DNA of 64,000 nucleotides from Rhodospirillum sp. (GCA_021741145.1 JAIOYK010000003.1:1-64000), one strand, 5' to 3'; counted from the first letter of the stretch, positions 1-8,467 are shown. Program-made: numbers and translations. The notes: generated by a model from the sequence alone, not told the origin.

Positions 1-1130
1 TGACAGAAGATTCACGAAGGTTTGGGGCTGTGCGATGATGGAGGCATGGCCCAGACCGTCTCCGTTCTCGTCAGCCCGGAGGATCGCGCGCGTTTGACCG
101 CGCTCCTTGGCGACCGCAATCGTCCGCTGAAGCACATCCAGCGGGCAAGGATCATCCTCTTCTCAGCCGAGCGCCTGCCTGTCCTGGAAGTCGCGGCGCG
201 TGCCGAGATCAGCCGTCCGGCGGTCTGGCGTTGGCAACTTCGATATGCCGAACAAGGCGTGGACGGGCTTCTGCGCGACAAGACCCGCAAGCCCGGCCGG
301 GCATCGCTCTCCACGGCGGTCGTGGCCAAGGTTTTAGCTCTGACGTGCTCGGAACCACCGGGTGCGGTGACGCATTGGACGGGGCGGGCCGTTGCCGCGC
401 GGATCGGTATCAGCCTGCGCGCCGTGCAGCGGATCTGGGAGGCGCACCGCCTCCAGCCGCATCGCCTGCGGACCTTCAAACGGTCGACCGACCCCGCCTT
501 CGCCGCGAAGGTCGAAGATGTCGTTGGCCTGTACATGGATCCGCCCTGTCATGCCGTGGTCCTGTCGATCGACGAAAAGAGCCAAATCCAGGCGCTGGAC
601 CGCACCCAGCCGGGGCTGCCGTTGAAGCCGGGAAAATGCGGGACGATGACCCATGACTACAAGCGCAACGGTACGACCACGCTGTTCGCCGCCCTCAACA
701 TCCTGGATGGCACGGTGATCGGTCGCCGCATGCCGCGTCACACCCATAAGGAATTCCTCGCCTTTCTCAAGACGATCGAACGCTCCGTGCCGCCGGGCAA
801 GATCATCCACGCCATCACCGACAACTATGCCACCCACAAGCAGCCCGATGTCCTGAAGTGGCTCGCCGATCATCCGCGTTGGGTGTTTCACTTCACGCCG
901 ACTTCGGGGTCGTGGCTGAATGCCGTCGAGGGGTTCTTCTCCACCCTGACCCGCCGCCGCTTGCGGCGCGGCGTCTTCCGTTCCGTCACCGAGCTTCAGG
1001 ACGCCATCGCCTGCTACATCCGCGAACACAACCGCTCCGCAAAACCCTTCGTCTGGACCGCTTCGGCGCAATCCATCTTCGACAAGCTCGCCCAGACCCC
1101 TGTACCTTCTGAATGAGTCAGTGCACTAGG
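1..1130 (+). mobile_element. IS630-family insertion sequence, left tip cut off by window edge
   Basis: The element carries one DDE transposase. Just after its stop lies TGAGTCAGTGCACTAGG (1114-1130). The reverse complement reads CCTAGTGCACTGACTCA, and the window begins with TGAC, so the left terminal repeat probably starts about nine bases before position 1. IS630 elements insert at TA, and the right end contains a TA inside CTAG, which fits. The exact ends are inferred, because the left boundary is not visible. Confidence 0.7.
46..1116 (+). CDS. IS630 family transposase
   Basis: The protein (356 aa from ATG 46) cuts and joins the ends of its own element. The N-terminal ~130 residues form helix-turn-helix DNA-binding domains (AEISRPAVWRWQLRY, then a second HTH around ARIGISLRAVQRIWEAHRL). 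The C-terminal half is an IS630/Tc1-type RNase H-fold domain. Its DDE residues are visible as D176 (LSIDEKSQ), D259 (ITDNYATHK) and E295 (WLNAVEGFF). The length is normal for the family and the frame is intact, so the copy may be active. An in-frame TTG at 22 could also start it, but ATG 46 begins the conserved part. Confidence 0.9.
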   Translation: MAQTVSVLVSPEDRARLTALLGDRNRPLKHIQRARIILFSAERLPVLEVAARAEISRPAVWRWQLRYAEQGVDGLLRDKTRKPGRASLSTAVVAKVLALTCSEPPGAVTHWTGRAVAARIGISLRAVQRIWEAHRLQPHRLRTFKRSTDPAFAAKVEDVVGLYMDPPCHAVVLSIDEKSQIQALDRTQPGLPLKPGKCGTMTHDYKRNGTTTLFAALNILDGTVIGRRMPRHTHKEFLAFLKTIERSVPPGKIIHAITDNYATHKQPDVLKWLADHPRWVFHFTPTSGSWLNAVEGFFSTLTRRRLRRGVFRSVTELQDAIACYIREHNRSAKPFVWTASAQSIFDKLAQTPVPSE

Positions 1131-1164
1131 GCCCGGATCATCCTCCATTGCCGCAACTTAATTT

Positions 1165-1197
1165 TTGTCGGGCATTTGGACACCCAATGCCCGACAA
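1165..1197. repeat. 12-bp inverted repeat beside the IS end
   Basis: TTGTCGGGCATT (1165-1176) and AATGCCCGACAA (1186-1197) are perfect inverted copies separated by nine bases. The right arm contains an ATG (1187) that opens the N-terminal part of the degraded gene below. It could be a leader hairpin or the end of an older mobile element. There is no T-run, so it is not a standard terminator. Confidence 0.6.
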
Positions 1198-1742
1198 GGA
1201 CATCGAAGCGGAAACTGTGACAATCCAGGAGGCGACCCGTCTCCGGATCCCCCAAATTGATGGATTCTGGTTGTGCGTTGGATTGGCGCTGCTGATCATC
1301 GGGGGGGTGCTTGGGCAAGGTACTGGTGACCCACCGCTGCGTCTGGGACGCCGTGATGAACCGCTATCCCACCGCCCCCATCGAACCCATGTGGAGCAAA
1401 CCGACGGAGAGTCCCTTCCGAGATGGCAATGTGAATGTCCCGCAGGTTATGGAATCCCGGGATCATTCGATTCAGCGTCACGTCCTCATGAGCGCGAAAA
1501 GCAGTTCCGTTGCCTGGGATCTCCGCAGTGAAATCCGGGAAAAGATGATCACTTGGCTGCAATCCGAGCGTCCTCAAGCCCTGCTCCGCATTCGGACCCA
1601 GGTCGTGAATACCCGGCCCGCCAAGGGGGACCACCCCTGGGCTCTAGGGTCCGGCGACACAGTCTCGGCCAGAGAGACCGGGTTACGCCAATCCTTCAAG
1701 ACCGAGCAAGTCGGTAAAGACTCCCCCCGTGGGATTGGATGA
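1187..1742 (+). pseudogene. degraded gene, C-terminus resembles MscS-type mechanosensitive channel
   Basis: Two overlapping reading frames seem to belong to one broken gene. From ATG 1187 a short N-terminus with one hydrophobic segment (FWLCVGLALLIIGGVLGQ) runs to about 1318 and then turns into noise. In another frame, 1311-1742 contains RHVLMSAKSSSVAWDLRSEI followed by REKMITWLQSERPQALLRIR. That resembles the cytosolic C-terminus of small MscS-family channels (WDLR..VREkLi.flq...P.aLpR, from memory of the family). The pore helices are missing, so the middle appears deleted. It lies next to the IS element, which fits decay. The family assignment is inference; the broken frame is visible. Confidence 0.4.
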
Positions 1743-1797
1743 GTAACCCCGACTGTCCCGGTTTAAGATGGGCTAATGCCGCAACAAAAAGAGGGCA

Positions 1798-1829
1798 TAT
1801 ACTCATATTATCCATGAATCATGGATAAT
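1798..1829 (+). promoter_or_regulatory. promoter -10 and 23-bp palindromic operator for the yceI operon
   Basis: ATTATCCATGA (1807-1817) and TCATGGATAAT (1819-1829) form a perfect inverted repeat with an 11-bp arm and a one-base centre. A good -10 hexamer, TATACT, sits just upstream at 1798-1803, so the palindrome would cover the transcription start. This is the usual position for a repressor site. No clear -35 is visible, which may mean an activator is also needed. The cognate regulator is not identifiable here. Confidence 0.55.
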
Positions 1830-1953
1830 TATGTTCCCGCGTGCTCGGTTCCGCGGCTGCGAAATGTGACATAGATCTAGGGCATACCGATGGTCCAACA
1901 GGACTGTCTCTCCCCTTCCACCAAGGGCTTACACGCCCAGGAGAATCGCACCC

Positions 1954-2544
1954 ATGATCCGCGTTACCCTGCCAAAACTCGCCTTGCCCCTGGCCTTCAT
2001 CGCCAGCTTGACGACCACCCCCGCGCTCGCCGATGTCGAGTCCTACGCCATCGATAAGGACCACACCTCGATTGTCTTCAACGTCAACCATATGGGATTC
2101 TCGACGTTCGTCGGCGAATTCACGGACTTTGATGGCGCCATCTCCTTCGACCGCGAGGATCCGTCCAAGAGCAGCGTGGACTTCACCATCGACCTGAAGA
2201 GCGTGGAAACCAACGTCCCGAAGCTGGATGAGCACCTGCAATCCCCGGATTTCTTTGATGTGGGCCAATTCCCCTCCGCCACGTTCAAGAGTACGGCCAT
2301 CGAAGTGACCGCCGCCAACACGGCCAAGATCACCGGAGACCTCTCCCTGCACGGCGTGACCAAGCCGGTGACCCTGAATGTGACTCTGAACAAGGCCGAT
2401 AAACACCCGTTTTTCGATGCCTATGTGGCTGGGTTCACCGGGTCCGCCACCGTGACCCGCACGGACTTCGGCATCAATACCTACGCTCCGGCCGTTGGTG
2501 AGCAGGTGGAAATCCTGATCAACCTCGAAGGCCACCGCCAGTAG
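1954..2544 (+). CDS. YceI family periplasmic protein
   Basis: The protein (196 aa) is a lipocalin-like YceI family member. These are secreted beta-barrels that bind isoprenoid lipids such as polyprenyl quinones. A Sec signal peptide ends near ALA (residues 24-26). The mature part has family hallmarks: SYAIDKDHTSIVF.VNHMGFST at the start, a central KSVETNVPKLDEHL with SPDFFDV, then GDLSLHGVTKPVTLNVTLN and FGINTYAP. SD AGGAG lies at 1939-1943. It is the first gene of a three-gene operon with a cytochrome b561 and a second YceI, which suggests quinone-linked electron transfer or lipid handling at the inner membrane. Confidence 0.9.
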   Translation: MIRVTLPKLALPLAFIASLTTTPALADVESYAIDKDHTSIVFNVNHMGFSTFVGEFTDFDGAISFDREDPSKSSVDFTIDLKSVETNVPKLDEHLQSPDFFDVGQFPSATFKSTAIEVTAANTAKITGDLSLHGVTKPVTLNVTLNKADKHPFFDAYVAGFTGSATVTRTDFGINTYAPAVGEQVEILINLEGHRQ

Positions 2545-2572
2545 GGTCCGGTTTGGATGAAGGAAATTGGCC

Positions 2573-3163
2573 ATGTCCAGACTGTCCGATACATCCACCG
2601 CTTTCGGCGCGGTGACCAAGCTCGCCCATTGGCTTACGGCGTTGGCCGTGTTCGGAATGATCGGCCTGGGCTGGTACATGGCCGATCTCCCCCTGGGGGC
2701 GGGCAAGCTGGATCTCTATGGACTGCATAAGTCCATAGGCGTTCTGATCCTGGGGGTGACTCTCGCCCGATTGGGCTGGCGATCCCGCCAGCCCGGCCCC
2801 GGGACCCTGCCTTCCCATGCTCCTTGGGAGCATCTGTTGGCGAAAGCGACCCATCTGGCCCTGTACGCCTGTCTGATCGGCCTTCCCCTGACCGGCTGGA
2901 TCTCCAGCTCGGGGGCGGGGTTTCCAGTCAGTGTTTTTGGGGTGGTGACCCTGCCCAATCTGGTGAGCCCGGATCCGGCCATCCAGAAGGGAGCCATCGA
3001 AGTCCATGGTTGGATCGTCTGGGGTCTGATTCTTCTGATCGTCCCGCACGTCCTGGGCGCCCTGAAGCACCACGTCGTCGACAAAGACGAGACCCTGCGC
3101 CGCATGGCGCCCCATGCCGCCAAGGTTCTCGCTCCCCCCCTACAATCGGAGTCTTCCCAATGA
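2573..3163 (+). CDS. cytochrome b561 family protein
   Basis: This 196-aa integral membrane protein has four predicted helices of the b561 (PF01292) type. Candidate haem-ligand histidines are in TKLAHWLTA (helix 1), YGLHKSIG (helix 2), KATHLALY and EVHGWIVWG, with a further cluster PHVLGALKHH near the end. The family passes electrons between quinones and periplasmic acceptors. ATG 2573 has an AAGGAA SD eight bases upstream. Its stop overlaps the next start by four bases (ATGA), so translation of the two is probably coupled. Being sandwiched between two YceI proteins is a known association for this family. Confidence 0.88.
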   Translation: MSRLSDTSTAFGAVTKLAHWLTALAVFGMIGLGWYMADLPLGAGKLDLYGLHKSIGVLILGVTLARLGWRSRQPGPGTLPSHAPWEHLLAKATHLALYACLIGLPLTGWISSSGAGFPVSVFGVVTLPNLVSPDPAIQKGAIEVHGWIVWGLILLIVPHVLGALKHHVVDKDETLRRMAPHAAKVLAPPLQSESSQ

Positions 3164-3723
3164 TCCCCTATGGTATCGGCGCGCCCCTCTTGGCGGGCGC
3201 CCTTCTCTTCGCTCCTCCGGTTTGGGGCGCGGAGAGCTGGACCATGGTGCCCGGAGATAGCACACTGACTTTCCAGGGTACTCAGATGGGGGCCAGCTTC
3301 ACCGGTCACTTCCAGTCCTTCTCGGCCGATATCGCCTTCTCGCCGGAGGATCTGGCGGGCAGCACGGTGGATGTGACCATCGACATGCTCTCCACGGCCA
3401 CGGGCAGCGCTGACCGGGATACCCAGATTCCCCAGCGGCCCTGGTTCGCCGTGGACGACCACCCAACGGCCCGCTTCGTCACCACGGCCATCGCGCCGGG
3501 GCCGGACGGGGGCTATTTGGCACAGGCGCGGCTAACCATCCGTGATGTGACCAAGCCGGTGGAAATCCCCTTCACGGTGGTGATCGATGGATCCAAGGCC
3601 GTGGCCGAGGGCTCCATGACCATCGACCGGGTGGACTATCATGTGGGCTTGGGAGAATGGGAAAACGGAAGTGCCGTGGGACGGGATGTCACCATTACTT
3701 TCCATGTGGAAGCGACAGAGTGA
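3160..3723 (+). CDS. YceI family protein, second copy
   Basis: The protein (187 aa) has a short signal peptide (PLLAGALLFAPPVWGA) and a YceI beta-barrel: MVPGDSTLTFQGTQMGASF, then DVTIDMLSTATGSADRD, FAVDDHPTARFVT and IRDVTKPVEIPFTV. It is divergent from the upstream copy, being shorter and more acidic, so it is an old paralogue and not a recent duplicate. The start overlaps the cytochrome stop by four bases, with a GGAG-type SD inside the cytochrome gene. It is the last gene of the operon, and the minus-strand pssA converges on it. Confidence 0.88.
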   Translation: MIPYGIGAPLLAGALLFAPPVWGAESWTMVPGDSTLTFQGTQMGASFTGHFQSFSADIAFSPEDLAGSTVDVTIDMLSTATGSADRDTQIPQRPWFAVDDHPTARFVTTAIAPGPDGGYLAQARLTIRDVTKPVEIPFTVVIDGSKAVAEGSMTIDRVDYHVGLGEWENGSAVGRDVTITFHVEATE

Positions 3724-3756
3724 ATGAGTGAGGACAGGTCGTTCTGGCGGTAAGAT

Positions 3757-3790
3757 AAAAAAGCTCGGGCCCAGGAGTAATCCCGGGCCC
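3757..3790 (-). terminator. rho-independent terminator of psd-pssA
   Basis: The plus strand shows GGGCCCAGG (3767-3775) and CCCGGGCCC (3782-3790), a 9-bp stem with one wobble pair and a six-base loop. On the minus strand it is followed, three bases later, by six T residues (A-run 3757-3762). It lies downstream of pssA and may also help end the converging yceI operon. Confidence 0.75.
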
Positions 3791-3811
3791 ACCGTGCTTA
3801 TTGGGGCGTGC

Positions 3812-4681
3812 CTATTGGGGCTTGGAGGAGAGAACGGTCTCCTCCGGTGGATCACCGTCCGGTGGACCCTCTCCGGCCTCCCGGTCCTCGGCCACCTGAA
3901 TGGCCTCCCGCTCCAGCTTGCGGAAGGATCGCAGGCCAAAGGGAATGGTCCCGATGTAGAGGAGACCCAGGATTCCCAAGGTCATCCAGGGGTTGGTGAC
4001 CAGGAAGGCGGCCAGGACTCCGATGCCAACCATGAGCGGCAGGACAGCCCGATTGGGGACCTTCATCTTCTTGAAACTGAAGGTGGGCAGTTGGCTGACC
4101 ATCAGGACGGCCACGGCCACCAGGAAGACCGCGACGACCAGCGGCTTGGAAAAGAACTGGGGCGCGATTTCGAAGGACAAGATCATGGGCAGGAGAACCA
4201 ATCCGGCGGCGGCCGGGGCAGGCACGCCCGTGAAATAGTTATAGGCCCAGGAGGGCAGGTCCTTCTCTCCCATCAGTTGGGTGTTGAAGCGGGCCAGTCG
4301 GAGACCGCAACAGACCACGTAAAGCAGGACCAGTGCCCAGCCGAGTCCTCCCGCGGTGTTCATGGTCCACAGGTAGAGCAGGATGGCCGGGGTGACGCCA
4401 AAGCAGACGAAGTCCGACAGGCTGTCCAGCTCGGCGCCAAACTGGCTGGTACCCTTGAGCATGCGTGCCACCCGCCCATCCAGCCCGTCCAACGCCGCGG
4501 CCAGGAAAATGGCGATGATGGCCCTTTCAAATTCCGCGCGCAGACCATAGCGGATGGCCGTCAATCCGGCGCAGAGGGCAAGAATGGTCATCACGTTCGG
4601 CACGATCTTGTTGAAGGGAAGGCCCTTCAGACGGGGCGTGCGACGGCGGGAGGATTGGAAGCGGCGGCGACGGCCTATCAA
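3812..4681 (-). CDS. pssA: CDP-diacylglycerol--serine O-phosphatidyltransferase
   Basis: PssA makes phosphatidylserine from CDP-diacylglycerol and serine, the step before phosphatidylethanolamine. The 289-aa protein carries the CDP-alcohol phosphotransferase signature as DGLDGRVAR.....SQFGAELDSLSD near residues 65-95, including all the aspartates. About eight hydrophobic helices follow. The N-terminus is strongly basic (GRRRRFQSSRRRTPR) and the last 30 residues are acidic and probably disordered. It is cotranscribed behind psd with a four-base ATGA overlap, so the enzymes for the two consecutive steps are translationally coupled. Confidence 0.95.
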   Translation of the reverse strand: MIGRRRRFQSSRRRTPRLKGLPFNKIVPNVMTILALCAGLTAIRYGLRAEFERAIIAIFLAAALDGLDGRVARMLKGTSQFGAELDSLSDFVCFGVTPAILLYLWTMNTAGGLGWALVLLYVVCCGLRLARFNTQLMGEKDLPSWAYNYFTGVPAPAAAGLVLLPMILSFEIAPQFFSKPLVVAVFLVAVAVLMVSQLPTFSFKKMKVPNRAVLPLMVGIGVLAAFLVTNPWMTLGILGLLYIGTIPFGLRSFRKLEREAIQVAEDREAGEGPPDGDPPEETVLSSKPQ

Positions 4682-5406
4682 CGGAGAACTCCCGGGCGTT
4701 CGGGTTCCGAGGACGCCAGATCGGCGATCACGGTTTCCCCGGACACGCAGCTTTGCCCTGGCGCGACCAGGGACGGGGTGCCGGGCGGCAGGTAGATGTC
4801 CAGGCGGCTGCCGAAGCGGATCAGGCCCATGACCTCGCCTGTCAGCACCAGTTGGCCCTTGGCGAGGTCACAGCGGATCCGCCGGGCCACCAGACCGGCG
4901 ATTTGGACGAAGGCGAGTTGTCCCCGCTCCCCATGGAGGTCGAGAACCACCGAATTGCGCTCGTTGTCCTCGCTGGCCTTATCCAGGGTGGCGTTCACGA
5001 ACTTGCCCTTGGAATAGCGGATATCCTTGACCGTCCCGGCAATGGGGGCACGGTTCACATGGCAATCGAAAACACTCATAAAGACGCTGATCCGCTGCCG
5101 CGGGCCGGGGGGATCCAGATTCAACTCGGCGGGGGGATCCACTTCGCCCACCATCTGGACGATGCCGCTGGCCGGTGAGATCACCAGGCCTTCCCGATCC
5201 GGGACCATCCGCTTGGGGTTGCGGAAGAAGAAAAAGCACCAGACGCAGGCCATCAAGGCGGGGATCAGCAACCAGTCCCACAGCAGCCAAAGGCCCAGGG
5301 TGACGGCGATGAACACGGCCAGGAAGCGCCACCCCTCCGGGTGGAGTTCGGGCAGCAGATAGGTTTTCCAGCCGATATCGAAACGACGCACGGTGGTATC
5401 CTCCAT
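4678..5406 (-). CDS. psd: phosphatidylserine decarboxylase (short form) proenzyme
   Basis: Psd removes CO2 from phosphatidylserine to give phosphatidylethanolamine. This is the short, archaeal-type form (242 aa) common in alphaproteobacteria. Two N-terminal membrane segments (residues ~27-60) precede the catalytic domain. The self-cleavage site that creates the pyruvoyl group is G-S in IRFGSRLDIYLPPG near the C-terminus. FMSVFDCHVNRAP is the other conserved block. ATG 5406 is the only good start; the SD is weak. pssA follows with a four-base overlap. Confidence 0.95.
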   Translation of the reverse strand: MEDTTVRRFDIGWKTYLLPELHPEGWRFLAVFIAVTLGLWLLWDWLLIPALMACVWCFFFFRNPKRMVPDREGLVISPASGIVQMVGEVDPPAELNLDPPGPRQRISVFMSVFDCHVNRAPIAGTVKDIRYSKGKFVNATLDKASEDNERNSVVLDLHGERGQLAFVQIAGLVARRIRCDLAKGQLVLTGEVMGLIRFGSRLDIYLPPGTPSLVAPGQSCVSGETVIADLASSEPERPGVLR

Positions 5407-5423
5407 GAAATGAAATAAGGAAA

Positions 5424-5449
5424 CGGGAACGGCGGGGAAACCGTTCCCG
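5424..5449 (-). terminator. hairpin terminator after the LysM gene
   Basis: CGGGAACGG (5424-5432) and CCGTTCCCG (5441-5449) form a perfect 9-bp stem with an eight-base loop. On the minus strand it lies 12 bases after the LysM stop and is followed by GTTTCCTTATTTC, a weak T-rich tract. It would separate the LysM transcript from psd, or act as an attenuator if the two are cotranscribed. Confidence 0.55.
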
Positions 5450-5461
5450 AAAAAGGAGGTT

Positions 5462-6577
5462 TTACTGGGCGTTGGCCGGGACCGTAAAGACCTGACCGGG
5501 ATAGATCAAATCCGGATCGCGGATATTCTCCCGGTTGGCCTCGTAGATGACCGAATAACGCGGTCCATCGCCATAGACATTACGGGCCAGGGTCCACAGG
5601 TTGTTGCCGGGCTGGACCACGAACAGCATACCACCATCGGTGGGGATGGGGAGGCTTTCGGGCCGCAGGAAGGGGATTTCCACCCGCTTGGTGACGGTCC
5701 CATCGGGTGCGATCTGGTCGGCGCGCAGGGTATAGCGGCCAGGAGCCAGGGGCTCGCGGCCCAATACATCCCAGCGATTGGCCGGATCGGAGGTGGAGTT
5801 GCCGATGGGTTTGTTGTCCAGATAGACGCGGACGGATTCCCCCTCCGGTGCCGATCCCCCAACGGCCAGACGGCCTTTGTCGTCGTAGTCCACGACTTCG
5901 ATGGCCAGCTCATCGGCGCCCTTCTCCTTGGGCTTCGCACCGGGACCCTGGAGTACGCGGGAGGCGCCTTCTCCATCCCGGGGTTGGGCGACGGCCAGAA
6001 CGGGCGCCTCGGAGGTTGGGGCGGGCACGTTCACGGCCACGGTCTCCGTGGATCGCAGGACAGTGCCATCGGGCAGCTTGGATTCCAGGGACAGGTCATG
6101 GGTGCCCGGGCTCAGGGGCGCGTCGGGGGTGATCACCCATTCCCCCCTGAAATTCGCCGGGGACTCGGTCAGGGCCGTTTCGCCGTCGAGCAGGGTCACC
6201 GCGCTCTTCGGCTCGGCACGACCCGCGGAGACCAGCGAGCCATCCTTTTCCACCCGGACCACATCGAAAGCGGGGGGTCGGGGACCCGTGGCGATGGGCG
6301 CTGGCGGATTGGGATCGGGTGGAGGGGCGACTTCAGTGCTGGCCTCCTTGGAGGCTTCGGTCTCCAGCGCCGTTGAGTCCTTATCCGTTCCGGGTTTGGC
6401 CGTGGTTTTGGGAGGGGCCGGCGCGTCCGCGACCGGCGTGGGTGGGGAGGCGCCGTCCTCGACTTGGTCGTTGGACCCACCGGAAAACAACAGGTAAGCC
6501 AGCAAGGCCAATATCGCGACGGCGATGGCGATCAATAGGGGAAGACGGTTCTTCAAGACCGGACTCCTGGCGTTCAA
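5462..6577 (-). CDS. LysM domain protein with a Pro-rich linker and Ig-like repeats
   Basis: This 371-aa protein has an N-terminal membrane anchor (LPLLIAIAVAILALLAYLLF, residues 13-32). A low-complexity Pro/Ala/Glu linker follows (~40-100), then two Ig-like modules (AGRAEPKSAVTLLDGETAL and VGGSAPEGESVRVYLDNKP, each ending in a PGTHDL/PGRYTL strand). A C-terminal LysM domain comes last (FVVQPGNNLWTLARNVYGDG ... LIYPGQVFTVP). LysM binds peptidoglycan, so the protein probably tethers or senses the cell wall from the inner membrane. Similar anchored LysM proteins are common in Rhodospirillales. The substrate and exact role are unknown. Confidence 0.85.
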   Translation of the reverse strand: MNARSPVLKNRLPLLIAIAVAILALLAYLLFSGGSNDQVEDGASPPTPVADAPAPPKTTAKPGTDKDSTALETEASKEASTEVAPPPDPNPPAPIATGPRPPAFDVVRVEKDGSLVSAGRAEPKSAVTLLDGETALTESPANFRGEWVITPDAPLSPGTHDLSLESKLPDGTVLRSTETVAVNVPAPTSEAPVLAVAQPRDGEGASRVLQGPGAKPKEKGADELAIEVVDYDDKGRLAVGGSAPEGESVRVYLDNKPIGNSTSDPANRWDVLGREPLAPGRYTLRADQIAPDGTVTKRVEIPFLRPESLPIPTDGGMLFVVQPGNNLWTLARNVYGDGPRYSVIYEANRENIRDPDLIYPGQVFTVPANAQ

Positions 6578-6664
6578 GGTGGGGGTAGGGGCGAGTCGAG
6601 GCGTAACCTAAGATTACTATAGCGCAAAGCGCCGGAACGGGAAAATCCGCGACCGACTCTTGTT

Positions 6665-7516
6665 TCAGCTCGCGGGCATTCCGGCGGAAACGAGGGCCAT
6701 GGCCACGGCGATGGGCAGCGGCAGCAGGGCGAGACCACCCACCACCAAGGGACGGAGGAGGCTTCCCATCCGCCCCTTGGGCAAGGGGATCCGGGCCGCG
6801 GTGCCATCCGCCAAGGGGACCAAGGCCACCACCGCCAGACCTGGAAGAGCCGCGGGTTCGGTCAAGGCGAGTCCCATCCCCAGGCAGACCGCGAGGCCGG
6901 AAGCGGCGAGTCGGGCCGTCTGGGAAAAAGGGATCCGGGCCAGCAGGGTCCAGACCAACCAACCAGAGAGCGCGCAGAGGGCGGCCAAGGCCAGATCGCG
7001 GGCAACCCAGGCATCCACGGCCCAGGCGACTCCGGCGAGGCCCAAGTATAGGCCCACGAGACCGGCCAGTCCGGCGGTGGGGTCCCCGCCTCGTCTGGCC
7101 ATGCGCCAGAGCAGAGCGAGCCAATAAAGGCCACCCAAGCCCCAGGCGATCAGGGCCTGTGTGGGTCCCAGACCCGTGGCCGAGGCGATGACGACGGCGA
7201 CTCCCCAAGCCAGGGCGACCGCGGCCAGGGCACTGGCGGTCAGGGCCACCCGGGGCTTCGGATCGAGTCCATCAACCAACATGCCCACCAGCGCGGCGGC
7301 GAAGGCGCCGAAGATGGCCCAATCCAAGGGCTGGATGGTTTGGGGCAACCAGCGGATCCAGAGCCATCCCGCCACCGTGCCCAGGCCAATTCCCACGCCG
7401 GCGAGGCGTTCCCCCCCCGCCCGGTGGCCCGTCAGCGCGCCAGCGAGGATCGAGGCGCCAACACCGGCCATGGCGAGGCCAAGGGGGATTAAATAGGGCA
7501 ACAGGATGGGGAACAT
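6665..7516 (-). CDS. hypothetical polytopic membrane protein
   Basis: I do not recognise this 283-aa protein. It is extremely rich in Ala, Gly, Leu and Val and has about eight or nine hydrophobic helices. Short loops carry most of the charges (WRMARRGGDPTAG, LPKGRMG). No catalytic motif is evident. The start at 7516 (MFPILLPYLIPLGL) is chosen because the frame upstream is not membrane-like and a GGAAAGGA SD lies about ten bases before it. It stands alone between the LysM gene and a divergent cytochrome, with about 190 bases between starts. Confidence 0.65.
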   Translation of the reverse strand: MFPILLPYLIPLGLAMAGVGASILAGALTGHRAGGERLAGVGIGLGTVAGWLWIRWLPQTIQPLDWAIFGAFAAALVGMLVDGLDPKPRVALTASALAAVALAWGVAVVIASATGLGPTQALIAWGLGGLYWLALLWRMARRGGDPTAGLAGLVGLYLGLAGVAWAVDAWVARDLALAALCALSGWLVWTLLARIPFSQTARLAASGLAVCLGMGLALTEPAALPGLAVVALVPLADGTAARIPLPKGRMGSLLRPLVVGGLALLPLPIAVAMALVSAGMPAS

Positions 7517-7703
7517 GAAAAAATGGTAATCCTTTCCGAGTTGCGGCGCCCCAAGGATGGCGCCACGATGCGGGCGAACACGGGATGGGAGCGCCGGGGA
7601 TCCGGAACCCGCCGTGGTTCCGATCCAAGGGGTGACTCGACACTGCGCAGAGCACCACAAAACCGTTCGGTTATCAACGACACGAAGAAGGGGCGTGACC
7701 ATT

Positions 7704-8381
7704 ATGAAGACATCGACCACGGGCGGACGCATGCGGATTTGGGACAGCCCGGTGCGGCTTTTCCATTGGGCCCTGGTGGCTCTGATCCTTCTCGCCTATC
7801 TGACGGCGGAGGGCGTGGTGTTCTCCATGGACGCCCATGTCCTGGCTGGAGAAGGGGTTCTAACTCTGATCCTCTTCCGTTTTTTCTGGGGGCTGGTGGG
7901 CAGCGATACGGCCCGGTTCAGCCAGTTCGTGAAGGGTCCCGGCGCGGCGATCGCCTATCTGAAGGCCGCCCGGGCCGGGGAACACCATCCCCACCTGGGC
8001 CATAATCCGGCCGGGGCCTTGATGGTCCTGCTGCTGATGGCCCTCGCGGCCGCCCAGGCGGTGACAGGCCTGTTTTCCGCCGATGATATCCTGACCGAGG
8101 GACCCCTGGCGTCCCTGGTATCCTCCTCCACCTCCGGGTTGATCACGGAAGTTCACGGGTTTCTGTTCAACCTGCTGATGGCCGCGATCCTGCTGCATAT
8201 CGCCGCGGTGGTCTTCTACCTGATCGTCAAGAAAGACAACCTGATCCGCCCGATGGTCCTGGGCGTACGGGCGGCGATCCCCGGTGTCGCCGAACCCAAG
8301 TTCGTCAGCCCGATCATCGCCGCGGCGCTTCTGGCCCTGGCCGTGGGGATCGTCTACGGGATTATCTCCCTGGGGGGATGA
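7704..8381 (+). CDS. cytochrome b561 / hydrogenase-type b cytochrome
   Basis: This 225-aa membrane protein belongs to the b-type cytochrome family typified by the RIWDSPVRLFHW motif, here at residues 10-21. Such proteins (CybH/thiosulfate-reductase b type, PF01292) connect the quinone pool to periplasmic partners. Candidate haem ligands are the His of RLFHWALV, the AGEHHPHLGHN cluster, and EVHGFLFN plus LLHIAAVV in the last helices. ATG 7704 has an AGAAGGGG SD. A strong terminator follows, so it is probably monocistronic. No catalytic partner gene is adjacent, so the electron acceptor is unknown. Confidence 0.85.
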   Translation: MKTSTTGGRMRIWDSPVRLFHWALVALILLAYLTAEGVVFSMDAHVLAGEGVLTLILFRFFWGLVGSDTARFSQFVKGPGAAIAYLKAARAGEHHPHLGHNPAGALMVLLLMALAAAQAVTGLFSADDILTEGPLASLVSSSTSGLITEVHGFLFNLLMAAILLHIAAVVFYLIVKKDNLIRPMVLGVRAAIPGVAEPKFVSPIIAAALLALAVGIVYGIISLGG

Positions 8382-8446
8382 GGAGGATCCGGGTTGGCGT
8401 CTGTTGAGCCAGCCCAACCCCGGAAATCAAATGGTCCTGGAAGGTG

Positions 8447-8467
8447 GGGGAGCTCCGGCTCCCCTTT
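8447..8467 (+). terminator. rho-independent terminator after the b561 gene
   Basis: GGGGAGC (8447-8453) and GCTCCCC (8458-8464) form a perfect 7-bp stem with a TCCG tetraloop, followed by TTTCCTTTC. It lies 65 bases after the cytochrome stop and before comM. Confidence 0.6.
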
